The notes beneath the pieces are model-generated. The model was not told the DNA's origin. It saw only the letters and a list, made by a program, of their open reading frames with translations, and made no database searches. Shown here piece after piece: positions 55,057 to 64,000 of a stretch of 64,000 nt of DNA (positions are counted from its first letter, which is position 1; every line of letters starts with the position of its first letter). This stretch comes from Prorocentrum cordatum (taxonomy: Eukaryota; Sar; Dinophyceae; Prorocentrales; Prorocentraceae). The DNA lies in assembly GCA_963575745.1 (NCBI GenBank), contig CAUYUJ010020560.1:679145-743144 (forward strand), in the 5' to 3' direction. The position numbers were made by a program, and so were the translations under genes.

Positions 55057-55062
55057 GAGTAG

Positions 55063-55117
<55 letters not shown>

Positions 55118-55181
55118 CGTTCGATGCCGATGATGGTGAGTGATCGTGGGATGGTGATGGTGATGGATGTGATGCTGATGG

Positions 55182-55241
<60 letters not shown>

Positions 55242-55380
55242 GTGGGGAGTGATGGTGATGGTGATGATGATGCGGAGGAGGAAGCAAAGAGGAGCAGAGG
55301 AGACGGAGGAGGAGGAGGAGAGATCCTGAGCGGAGGGTGTGCAGAGAAAACAAGAACCCCACTTAGGATGTGGGGAATAA
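55057..55380 (+). repeat. GATGATG tract and shared end module
   Basis: GAT repeats (55062-55120 and 55175-55275), a short GGAGGA run, then AGAAAACAAGAACCCCACTT then AGGATGTGGGG. The same order follows the satellite copies at 19.34-19.98 kb. Confidence 0.85.
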
Positions 55381-56354
55381 GGACGCGCGGTAAGGACGCA
55401 AGACCCTTGGAAGCCGAAGATCGGATTTTTGGGGCGGCGGACGACGAAAACCCCAGGACGAAACCAAGGAAGGACGGAGACGCAAGAGCAAGGAAGAGCA
55501 AGGACGCAAGGGTACCCTGAGCAAAGTCGCGCGAACTTATCAGGGGTTTTGACTGTACGCGGCGGCTTGCGCGGGCCGCCGGCGCGGCACGCTCCACTGG
55601 AGACGAGGCCGCTTGCGCGCGCCCTCACGGGGGGAGCCTGCGCGCCAAGGTCTGCGCAGACGACCCTGTTTTTGTTGGCGTCGCTCCCTGGCGAGACAGC
55701 AGCCGATGGATCCGCGGCAGGCCCCCCGACAGCGAAGCCGCAGGCTCCTGGGCGGAGTGGGCCCCCGGGCCGCTGCGTGCCATCCATGGGCGACGGTGGG
55801 TCGACGCGTCCCCCCGCCCGTGCCCCCCCCCCTCACGGGGGCCCCCGAGGGGTGAGGGCAGAACGCAACCAGCCTCGAACTTACCCCTATCCCTAAGATT
55901 GACACGCCCAAGGGCGATGACAATCTTGGGGATGCACCCTCAGAAACTGGGGGAATCCCTGAGATCGCCATCGTGACGAGGCGATGCCCAACACAGGGAC
56001 AGGCACAGGCTCCAGGCTGGTAAGAAAGAGGCACGAGAGGGGGGCCCCGAGGCCTCTGCTCCACCGCACCAGCACACCGGGGCGCAAGAGAGACGCCCAC
56101 GCGTTGCTGTGGGGGGAGGGTGTTCCGTGGAGGCCTCGCACAAATCATGTCCTCCTCCTTCTCCTCCTCCTCCTCCTCCTTCTCCCGTTGCGAAGAAATT
56201 GCAACATCGCCAACAATCATGATCTGCGTCATTTTCCGAACCGGGTCGATCCGTGAGGGTCACGGGGCCCGAGACCTGACGAAAACGCCCGGCGTGAACA
56301 AAAATTGCGACGTCCGGATCTCAGGGTCCGCCTCGCCCTGGCCGTGGCCGGAGC
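55381..56354. other. No gene seen
   Basis: Unique GC-rich sequence; a short CTC run at about 56150-56185. Confidence 0.4.
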
Positions 56355-56420
56355 GGCGCCTTCTTCTTGTCCGACCACCCCTTCTTCCAGTTGGAGAAGC
56401 CCGCGTCGCAGTCGAACTGG
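56355..56420 (-). pseudogene. Exon-like fragment with GWSxxKKA motif
   Basis: The minus strand reads QFDCDAGFSNWKKGWSDKKK then A, the closest of the four to the general motif. An AATCGG-rich stretch follows on the plus-strand side, as at 40.0 kb. Confidence 0.5.
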
Positions 56421-57160
56421 CCGCGCGCGGCCCCTGCTTCGTGCTGACCCCCTGCGGCGGTCCTCCCTGGCCGCCTCAGAATCGGTCAGCATCAAATCGG
56501 GAAATCGTTGGGAATCGGATCGCCCGTCGGATCGGGCCGCATCGGCACAGAACCGACACCGAAGCGGAGCGGCTGCACCAGGATGCATAACAGCGTCGCG
56601 CGTCACATGATCATCGGGCCGCAACGGATCACCGAGAAATCGGAGCCGAATCGGACCGGGCCGGCCTGAACCGATACCGAATCGGATCGATCAGATCGAC
56701 ATAGATCCCGCTTTTGGGATAGGCTCACGGGGGGGAACACATCGACCCCCATTGGCCAACTCACCCCACCCCGCCCAAGTCAAGAAGCCATACGCCCGTT
56801 GGCGCGTGGGCGAGAGAACGCATTGCACTGTGCTGCTCCTGGTGGGCCTTGCCTCCGGCAGGGCGCGCGGGCAGATGAATGCGAAAATTGGTGCCGCGAC
56901 GGACGCTAGAGAGCAAGCCGCAACACGACTGTGAGGCAGAAAAACAACGCCACCCCGCTCAGGAGCGAGCGAATTCGCCATCGAGGCCTGCCGATCAGTT
57001 CTCCAGGCCTTCTGCCGAGCCAACATTCGTCATCCCGAGCCGACTCGTGACGGCCCGAGCGCCAAGAGGGAGGTTGTTCAGGAAGAGGGGGTCGCAAATC
57101 TCGGGCCGGGCGAAAGGGGGAGATAGCAAAGGGGGGGGGAGAATCAGCTCACGTAGCTTA

Positions 57161-57458
57161 CACAGCCGTGACAACAGTTTCTTCACTTTGATATGATGAT
57201 AATCTCTCCCATCCCTCTCAAGATTCCTAACATGACATGATGCTGGGATCATTCGGCGGAGTAGTTTCCGACTCCGGGGACGTTAATAACTCTGTTATCC
57301 CAAAACGGGATCGCAAACTACTCTGCGCCAAGCCGTACAGACTATCGGGCGGGATGCGATTGCGCGCGGAGTAGTTTTAGCAAAACTACTCCGAACTACT
57401 CCGCACGAGCGCGTCATTCCAAAAGGCAAATTGGAAGAAACTTTCGTCACGGCGATAG
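57161..57458 (+). repeat. Segmental duplication, copy 1 (about 297 bp)
   Basis: Starts CACAGCCGTGACAACAGTTT and includes CATGACATGATGCTGGGATC, CTCTGTTATCCCAAAACGGG and the hairpin GTAGTTTTAGCAAAACTAC. It is over 90 percent identical by eye to 57864-58160. Confidence 0.9.
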
Positions 57459-57863
57459 GGAAAATCTCAGTCCGTCCTGTCTTTCATGGCTTCATCCGAT
57501 CAGGGCCCGATGCCGCGTCGATGGTGATGGCGGTGAAGATGATGGTCATGATGGTGCTTGCGATGATGCCGATCATGGCGATGCTTCATGCGACCGCCGC
57601 TGGCGGATCTGCCTGTGGGGCCACGAAGCTTGCGTGGGGTGTGCCGAAATCGCGAGTACGTGGTATGCGACCGCGGTCACTGGGTCCTGAAGTCGGCCAA
57701 GGCCCAGACGGTGGCGAAGAACGTGGCGGGTAGGTTCCGCAAAGCTTGCAAACAGGTCGTAGACCGCAAAGGGGCCGCGGCCGACAATTAATGTTCTCTT
57801 GCTCTTTGCATGGGGCTGTGCTGGCAATGGGAATGCGTCGCGGGGAAACAAGCCAAAATTGCA

Positions 57864-58160
57864 CACAGCCGTGACAAAAGTTTCTTCACTTTGCTATGAT
57901 GATAATCTCTCCCATCCCTCTCAAGATTCCTAACATGACATGATGCTGGGATCATTCGGCGGAGATGTTTCCGATCCCGGGGACGTTAATAACTCTGTTA
58001 TCCCAAAACGGGATCGCAAACTACTTCGCGCCAAGCCGTGTAGACTATCGGGCGGGATGCGATTGCGCGCGGAGTAGTTTTAGCAAAACTACTCCGAACT
58101 ACTCCGCACGAGCGCGTCATTCCAAAAGTCAAATTGAAAGAAACTTTCGGCACGGCGATG
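57864..58160 (+). repeat. Segmental duplication, copy 2
   Basis: Same as 57161-57458 with a few substitutions and a small indel. The roughly 400-bp gap between copies includes one diverged 89-bp-array unit (57606-57650). Confidence 0.9.
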
Positions 58161-58599
58161 TATTTTCCCGGCGCCTCCTGGCGCCGGAGGCTGCCATGTA
58201 TCGAGGAATGGGCCCCTCGGTGGGGCTGAAACCAGCTGCATGCAGCAGATTTCGTAACCTCCCCCTTTCCCTATCCCCCCCTTTCGTTCGGCCCGACAAT
58301 CATGGCCCTGGGCACGAGGGCGGCCCACATGGGGCCAGGGGACGCCTTGCAGTGAGAGGAGAGGGCCGTGACATCCGTGGAGATTTCATGGCCCCGGCCA
58401 TGTGTCATCCCGCGCAATCGTCGACGGTGCCCAGGCCCGGCATAAGGCCCCAAGGGTCAACAAACGGCCAAGGACCTCCCGTCGCGATGTCTCCAAGACG
58501 CGAGCATGTCTGGTCAGTCCTCGCCCCTCTCTTCCCTGGGCCTGCCTGACCAACTTGGCCCGACGAAAGACCCAAGAATATGCAACTGCGAGTGCCGCA
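58161..58599. other. No gene seen
   Basis: Unique sequence between the duplication and the 89-bp array. Confidence 0.4.
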
Positions 58600-60420
58600 T
58601 TGTGGCTACCGCTTTCGGTGGAGCTCCCTATGGGGCCACGAGCCGTGTGAGGGGCGTGCCGAATTGGGCGCGGTGGTGCCATGCGGACCCTCCCACTGGA
58701 GCCTTCGGTGGAGCATCCACTGGGGCCAGGAGACGTGTGAGGGGGTGTACCGAATTGGGTGCGGTGGTGCCGTGCGAACCCTCCCACTGGAGCCTTCGAC
58801 GGAACTCCCTTTGGGGCCTCGAAACGTATGAGGGGTGCACCGGATTGGACGCGGTGGTGTCATGCGAAACCTCCCACTTGGGCCTTCGGTGGAGCACCCT
58901 ATGTGGCCACGAACCGTGTGAGGGGTGCGTCGAAATCAGGGTGGAACTGCATGCGAACCCTGCCACTGGGGCCTTCGGTGCAGCGCCCTACATACCCATG
59001 ACGAAAGTTTTTTCCTCTTGGGCCCGGAACCACGGTTTGAAGTCTTGAGCAGACGCGTATGAGATAACCGCCGTCGGATCCCATGAAGTTCGCGCGGATC
59101 CAAGTGTGGCTTTGGTGCTTGTTTCGGTGGATCCGATTTCCGTCCGCGCGGATCCGATTTCAGAGTTTGCTGGATCCGTGTTCGATCTTACTTTTTACGG
59201 CGGATCCGATGTTTACCCCGCTTCAAACTTATCATATCAAATTTAAACGGGAAGCCAGAGGAAAAATCGGATCCGCGGACCCCGGAACCCGCCCGTGCAA
59301 AGATTCTACGGGGGAAGGGGGGGTCCGTCATTAACTTCCAACTCATCATCGCCATTTGCACCTGAAGAGAAAATCTTTCGTCCTGTGTAAGTATGGGGCC
59401 ACGAACCGTGTGAGGGGTGCGCCGAAATGAAAGTGGAACTGCATGCGAACCCTGCCACTGGGGCCTTCGGTGGAGCTCCCTCTGGGGCCACGGACCGTGT
59501 GAGGGGTGCAGGAATGGGCGGGGAACGATGACGATGAGGGCGGGACTGCATGCGAACCCTGCCGCCGGGGCCTTCGGTGGATCTCCTTCTGGGGCCACGA
59601 ACCGTGTGACAGGGGCACCGAAAGGAGGGTGGAACTGCACGCGGACCATGCTAACGTGGCCTTCGATGGACCTCCCTATTGGGCCACGAGCCGTGTGAAG
59701 GGTGCGCCGAAATCAGGGTGGAACTGCATGCGAACCCTGCCACAGAAGCATTCGGTGGAGCTCCCTCTGGGGCCACGAACCGTGTGAAGGGTGCGCCGAA
59801 ATGAGGATGGAACTGCATGCGAACCCTGCCACTGAAGCATTCGGTGGAGCTTCCGATGGGGCCACGAACCGTGAGGGGTGCGCCGAGATGAGGGTGGAAC
59901 TGCATGCGAAGAACCCTGCCGCTGGGGCCTTCTTGGAGCTCCCTATGGGGCCGCGAACTGTGTGACGGGTGAGCCGAAATGAGGGTGGAACTACATGCGA
60001 GCCCTGCCACTGGGGCCTTCGGTGGAGCACCCTATGGGGCCACGAGCCGTGTGATGCGTGCGCCGAAATGAGGGTGGAACTGCATGCGAACCCTGCCACT
60101 GAAGCATTCGGTGGAGCTCCCTATGGGGCCACGAATCGTGTGAGGGGTGCGCCGAGATAAATGTGAAACTGCATGCGAACCCTGCCACTGGGGGCTTCGG
60201 TGGAGCACCCTATGTGGTCACGAACCGTGTGAGAGATGCGCCGAAATGAAATTGGAACTGCATGCGAACCCTGCCGCTGAGGCCTTCGGCGGAACTACTT
60301 ATGGGGCTACCGTGTGAGGGGTGCGCCGAAATGAGGGTGGAACTGCATGCGAACCCTGCCACTGAAGCATTCGGTGGAGCTCCCTCTGTGTCCACGAACT
60401 GTGTGAGGGCGTGCAGGAAT
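58600..60420 (+). repeat. 89-bp tandem array in two blocks
   Basis: The unit contains GGGGCCACGAACCGTGTGAG, GGGTGCGCCGAAATGAGGGT, GGAACTGCATGCGAACCCTG and CCACTGGGGCCTTCGGTGGA. Block one (58600-58990, about five units) is more diverged and often carries GGGCGCGGTGGTGCC. Block two (59395-60420, about eleven units) is more uniform. Between them, 59090-59210 repeats the palindromic word GGATCCG. As 89 is not a multiple of three, the frame rotates from unit to unit, and the ORFs over it are not genes. Confidence 0.9.
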
Positions 60421-60429
60421 GGGCGGGGA

Positions 60430-60717
60430 ACGATGACGATGATGGTGATGATGACGGCCGTAATGGTGATGACGATGGTGATTTCGATGACGGTGAAAAG
60501 TTTGATGATGATGATAATAATGCGGTGATGATGATGCTGATGATGATGATGATGCTGATGATGATGATGCTGATCGCTGATGATGAGGATGATGAGGATG
60601 ATGATGTTGGTGGTGATGATGATGCTACTGCTGATGATGACGATGATGATGCTGATGATGACGACGATGACGATGATGATGCTGATGACGATGACGAGTA
60701 TGATGATGATGCTGATG

Positions 60718-60798
<81 letters not shown>

Positions 60799-60810
60799 GG
60801 AGGAGAGAGG
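60430..60810 (+). repeat. GATGATGCT trinucleotide tract
   Basis: GAT, GCT and GAC triplets throughout; the poly-Asp ORF is an artefact. Confidence 0.95.
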
Positions 60811-60987
60811 AGGGGGATGAGGAAGGAGGTGGAGGAGGAGAGAAGATGAGATGATATGAGAGGAGAGGAAGGAGACGGGGGGCGCTTTTTCTTCAAAACG
60901 AGGACCCAACACCACAGGATGGTTGGGAGAAAAAGAAAGAAACCTCCAAGCCTACAGGAGAAACAAACTGCGTGAACATAAATCTGT

Positions 60988-61120
60988 GGCGCTCCGCGCG
61001 GATTTCTTGGACTTGCGATGGACCCCCCTCCCCTGGCGCGCGGAGCGTGCCAGGAGCGGCGCCGGAGGCGTCGCCCGGGGGGGGGCAAGCCCCGATCTAA
61101 GAAATCCTCGCGGAGCGCCA
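60988..61120. mobile_element. GC-rich foldback, near-complete copy
   Basis: GGCGCTCCGCGCGGATTTCT on the left, AAGAAATCCTCGCGGAGCGC on the right. The outer inverse words GTGAACATAAATC and AGCTTATGTTTATGG extend the terminal repeat. Confidence 0.8.
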
Positions 61121-61139
61121 ACAGCTTATGTTTATGGCG

Positions 61140-61975
61140 CTTTCGAGGAGGAGGAGGAAGAGGAGGAAAAGGATGAAGATGGGGGAGGAAGAGGAGGTGG
61201 AGGAGGAGAGGAGGAGGAGGTAGGAGGAGAGGAGGAGGAGGAGGAGGAGGAGGGGAGGAGGGGGAGGGGGAGGGGGGAAGGGGGAGGATGAGGAAGGAGG
61301 AGGAGGAGGAGGAGGAGGAGGATGGAGGAGGAGGAGGGAGGAGAGGAGAAAGAGGAGGAGGAGGCGGCGGAGGAGGAGGAGGAGGAGGAGGCCTCCCTCC
61401 TCCCTCCCTTCCCTTCTCCCCCCAGCATCCTGACATCGCCTCCTCCACCCCCCCCGTGCTCTTCCTCCTCCGTTTTCTTCCCCTTTCTTGTCCTGCGTCC
61501 GACTGGAAGAGGGGAAGGAAGCGGAGTATGGGAAGGAGGAAGAGGAGGAGGAGGAGGAGGAGGAGGAGGACGAGGAGAAGGAGGAGAAGGAGGAGGAGGA
61601 GGAGGAAGGAGGAGGAGGAGGAGGAGGAGGATGAGGAGAGGAGGGGAGGAGGAGGATGAGGAGGAGGAGGAGGGAGGAGGAGGAGGAGGAAGAGGATGAG
61701 GAGGGAGGAGGAAGGGGGAGGGGGGAGGGGCAGGGGAGGGAAGGAGGAGGAGCAGGCGGAGAAGAAGGAGGAGCATGAGGGTAGGAGGAGAGGTGTGAGG
61801 AGGGAGGAGTAGGAAGGATGAGGAGGCAGGAGGATGAGGGGCTGATGATGATGAGGAGGAGTAGGAAGAAGCGGAGGGGGAGAAGAAGGTGCAAGAGGAG
61901 GAGAGGATCGGAGGCCAAGGAAGAAGAAAGGAGGAGGCAGAGGAAGATAGGACGGAGGAGTGAGGAGGAGGAGGG
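61140..61975 (+). repeat. Long GAGGAG purine tract
   Basis: Over 800 bases of mainly G and A on the plus strand, broken by a pyrimidine and unique stretch at about 61390-61510. Confidence 0.9.
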
Positions 61976-62180
61976 CGATGCAATACTGGGTTTTAGTAGG
62001 ACCTGGTTATAGATCTGTAACGGGGAAACGCCCCCCCCGTCCGACTCCTAACAAAAAATCGCCGTCACCCTTATAGCACCAACTACGGCAGAGACCTGGT
62101 TTAAAGATTCGAATCCATCTTTTGGGCTCCGGGGCCCAATCACTAACGCGGCTCCCTTAACCGGGGTCCTGCTATACCGA
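61976..62180 (+). repeat. Segmental duplication, copy 1
   Basis: Contains TTTTAGTAGGACCTGGTTAT, CGCCGTCACCCTTATAGCAC, CAACTACGGCAGA, GATTCGAATCCATCTTTTGG and TTAACCGGGGTCCTG. It matches 62515-62722. Confidence 0.9.
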
Positions 62181-62514
62181 GGAGGAAGAAGGAGAGGAGG
62201 GGACGAGGAGGGAGAGTAGGAGGAGGGGAGGAATGAAGGAGGAAGAGGATGAGGAGGGTAGGATGAGGGGGAGGGGGAGGGGGCAGGAGGAGGAAGGGGA
62301 AGGCGGAGCAGAGCGAAGAATGAGGAGCATGAGGAGGAGGGAGGAGAGGAGGGGAGGAGGGAGGAGGAGGAGGAGGAGGCTGATGAGGAGGAGGAGGAGT
62401 AGGAAGAAGAGGAGGGGGAGAAGAAGGGGCAAGAGGAGGAAGAGGATGAGGAGCAAGAGGAGGAAGAGAAGGAGGAGGAGGAGGAAGAGGAGGAGGAGGA
62501 GGAGGAGGAGGAGG
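62181..62514 (+). repeat. GAGGAG purine tract
   Basis: About 330 bases, nearly all purine. Confidence 0.9.
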
Positions 62515-62722
62515 GCGATGGCAAGACTGGGTTTAGTAGGACCTGGTTTAGAGATCTGTAACGGGGACGCCCCCCCCGTCCGATTCCACTAACAAGAATC
62601 GCCGTCACCCTTATAGCACCAACTACGGCAGACCTGGTTTAAAGATTCGAATCCATCTTTTGGGCTCCGGGGCCCAATCACTAACCGGCTCCCCTTAACC
62701 GGGGTCCTGCCTATAACCGAGA
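62515..62722 (+). repeat. Segmental duplication, copy 2
   Basis: Same blocks as 61976-62180. Both copies are preceded by GAGGAGGAGGGCGATG and followed by more GAGGAG, so the repeat unit includes the purine tract (period near 540). Confidence 0.9.
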
Positions 62723-64000
62723 GGAAGAGGAGGAGGAGGAGGACGAGGAGGAGGAGGAGGAGGAGGAAGGAACCATGCCCAACATGCTCAAACAAAAACC
62801 ACCGTGGGGCCGGCGGTGGCGCCCAGGGCGGACCGCCGACGCGGGGGCGGGCGGGCCGGGGCGGGGCGCCACGGCCTCGCAGCCGACGTGCAGGGTCCTG
62901 CAGCAGTGGTCCTGCCGCGCAGGGTTTTTGTTCGCGCTCTTTTGGCGCTCCGCCCGCGCTATTCGGGCTGTGCGCCGTCCTCCTCGCCCTCGCCCTCGTG
63001 CGCCCCCTCGTCCTCGTCCTCGTGCGCCCCCTCGTCCTCGTCCTCCTCGTGCGCCTCCTTTCCCTTTCCCTCTCTCCACCTCCCCTCCTCCGCGTCCCTG
63101 TCACTCCTCCACCTCTCCTCCCTCTCCTCCCTCTCCTGCTCACGCCCTCGGCAGCCCACGCGGGAGGATGATACGAACCCCAGCGGAGGCGAGAGTGCTG
63201 GAAGACAGCATGCTGCTCCTCGTCCTCCTGGCTATCCGCCTCCATTGGCGGTCCGAAGAGATCCACCACCGTGCCTCTGGCATGAAGTGCAGTGCCCCAC
63301 GGCTCACGCAGCCGTGAGAGGTGGGAGGGCCTGTGATGTTCTCTGTAGGGGCCGGGGCGCTCTTGGGCGCTGCCCAGCGCTTCCGGCACGCTGCGCGCGG
63401 GCCTCCAGAACGGTCCCCTCGCTCAGGATGGCCCCCAAAATGGGAGCCTTCTGACCCGGGTCAATCCAGACCTGGGTCAGCAGGAAACCAAAAACTGCAA
63501 TGCAGAAAAAAAAACTGCAACGCAGGTCTTCGCAAACCCGGGTCAGCCAATCTGCGCGGCCGCCTCGCGGCCACGAGCGGCTCGCTAACCCGGGTCAGCC
63601 AGAGGGGGTCTTCGCAGGATCCTGCAGGATCCGGTGCCCTGGCTGACCCCCGTTTGCATTGACCCCCGTCTCAAGGCTCCCGACAAAAACGGGCCAAGAA
63701 CGCCCCGGGAGGCCGCTAAGACGGTCCAGGAGGGCACAGAATCGCCGAAAGATCGCTCCAAGTCGCCCAAGATGGCCTCCAGACGGCCCAAGGGGCCTCG
63801 AAGCGACGCCTTCAGCGGCCTCCAAAACTGCAATCCTCGTCGAATCTGCGACAAAAACATGCGCAGAAGATGGGTAGATCTGTGACGCTACTTGCTGCTG
63901 CTTCGACGAAACGACACTCATGGGGGAAAGCAGTCCTGTAGTCGGTCTCCCACTCGAGGAACACCCCGCACCTCCCCCCCCCGCGAGGGGCCGCTCGCAC
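62723..64000. other. No gene seen; ACCCGGGTCAG repeats
   Basis: A short GAG tract (62730-62770) and CCTCGTCCTCGT-type repeats (62985-63060) precede several ACCCGGGTCAGCC words between 63450 and 63600. No coding frame is supported to the window end. Confidence 0.45.

Noticed and set aside
59400-60400. Periodic protein with NRVRGAPKSGWNCMRTLP repeats
   Set aside because: The 89-bp unit rotates the frame, so no continuous protein can be encoded; it is a DNA tandem repeat.
61976-62722. tRNA- or SINE-like gene suggested by GATTCGAATCC
   Set aside because: The flanking bases do not form a T-arm, no A box lies at the right distance, and GATTCGAATC is a simple palindrome.

Overview
The window reads as nuclear DNA from a dinoflagellate or a close dinozoan relative. 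Four things support this. (1) All gene-like ORFs sit on the minus strand. (2) Two minus-strand sites closely resemble the conserved dinoflagellate spliced leader: 8629-8649, 38 nt upstream of the chosen start of the largest gene, and 14145-14165. (3) A Cys/Trp motif of the form (F/Y)(D/N)CxAGxxxWxxGWSxxKKA, which I associate with dinoflagellate proteins, recurs on the minus strand at several loci. (4) Repeat content is very high. No tRNA, rRNA, bacterial-type operon or CRISPR array was seen.

The window has two unlike parts. Part one (1 to about 18.4 kb) is a co-oriented cluster of mobile-element genes on the minus strand. In transcription order it holds a DNase I-like (EEP) endonuclease (18372-16177), an unassigned ORF (13754-12522), an RPA-like OB-fold protein (11494-9737) and a very large Helitron Rep/helicase gene (8587 to beyond base 1). 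The Rep/helicase gene falls into two long ORFs. They join in phase 0 across a proposed 839-nt GT-AG intron (5407-4569) that is mostly built of a repeat. One missing base near 420 then separates the Rep ORF from the PIF1-type helicase frame, which stays open to the window edge with recognisable Walker A and Walker B motifs. Together these look like one multi-gene Helitron, or the decayed remains of one: the Rep/helicase nicks and unwinds, RPA coats single strands, and the endonuclease may assist. Its far end lies off the left edge.

Part one is also marked by two short interspersed repeats. One is a 19-mer, GCAGGCTGAGAAGCACCGC and variants, with roughly 35 copies. It occurs both between genes and inside them; in the RPA, endonuclease and Rep genes it is always read in the same frame (GA[S/P]QP[A/G]). 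The other contains CACTGCTATCAACG and fills the intron and the spacers. I could not find either one to the right of about 18.3 kb.

Part two (about 18.4 to 64 kb) has no gene I can support. It is a mosaic of tandem arrays (72-bp at 18.6-19.2 kb, a GC-rich minisatellite at 32.8-33.9 kb, a 159-bp satellite at 52.9-55.06 kb, an 89-bp array at 58.6-60.4 kb), long purine/pyrimidine and trinucleotide tracts, and families of short inverted-repeat elements. The best of these is a roughly 145-161-bp hAT-like MITE present about eight times, one copy with a perfect 8-bp target duplication. Other families are a GC-rich foldback, a roughly 130-bp TIR element, and single-copy foldbacks at 24.9, 35.6 and 42.2 kb. 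Several segmental duplications of 100-300 bp are also present.
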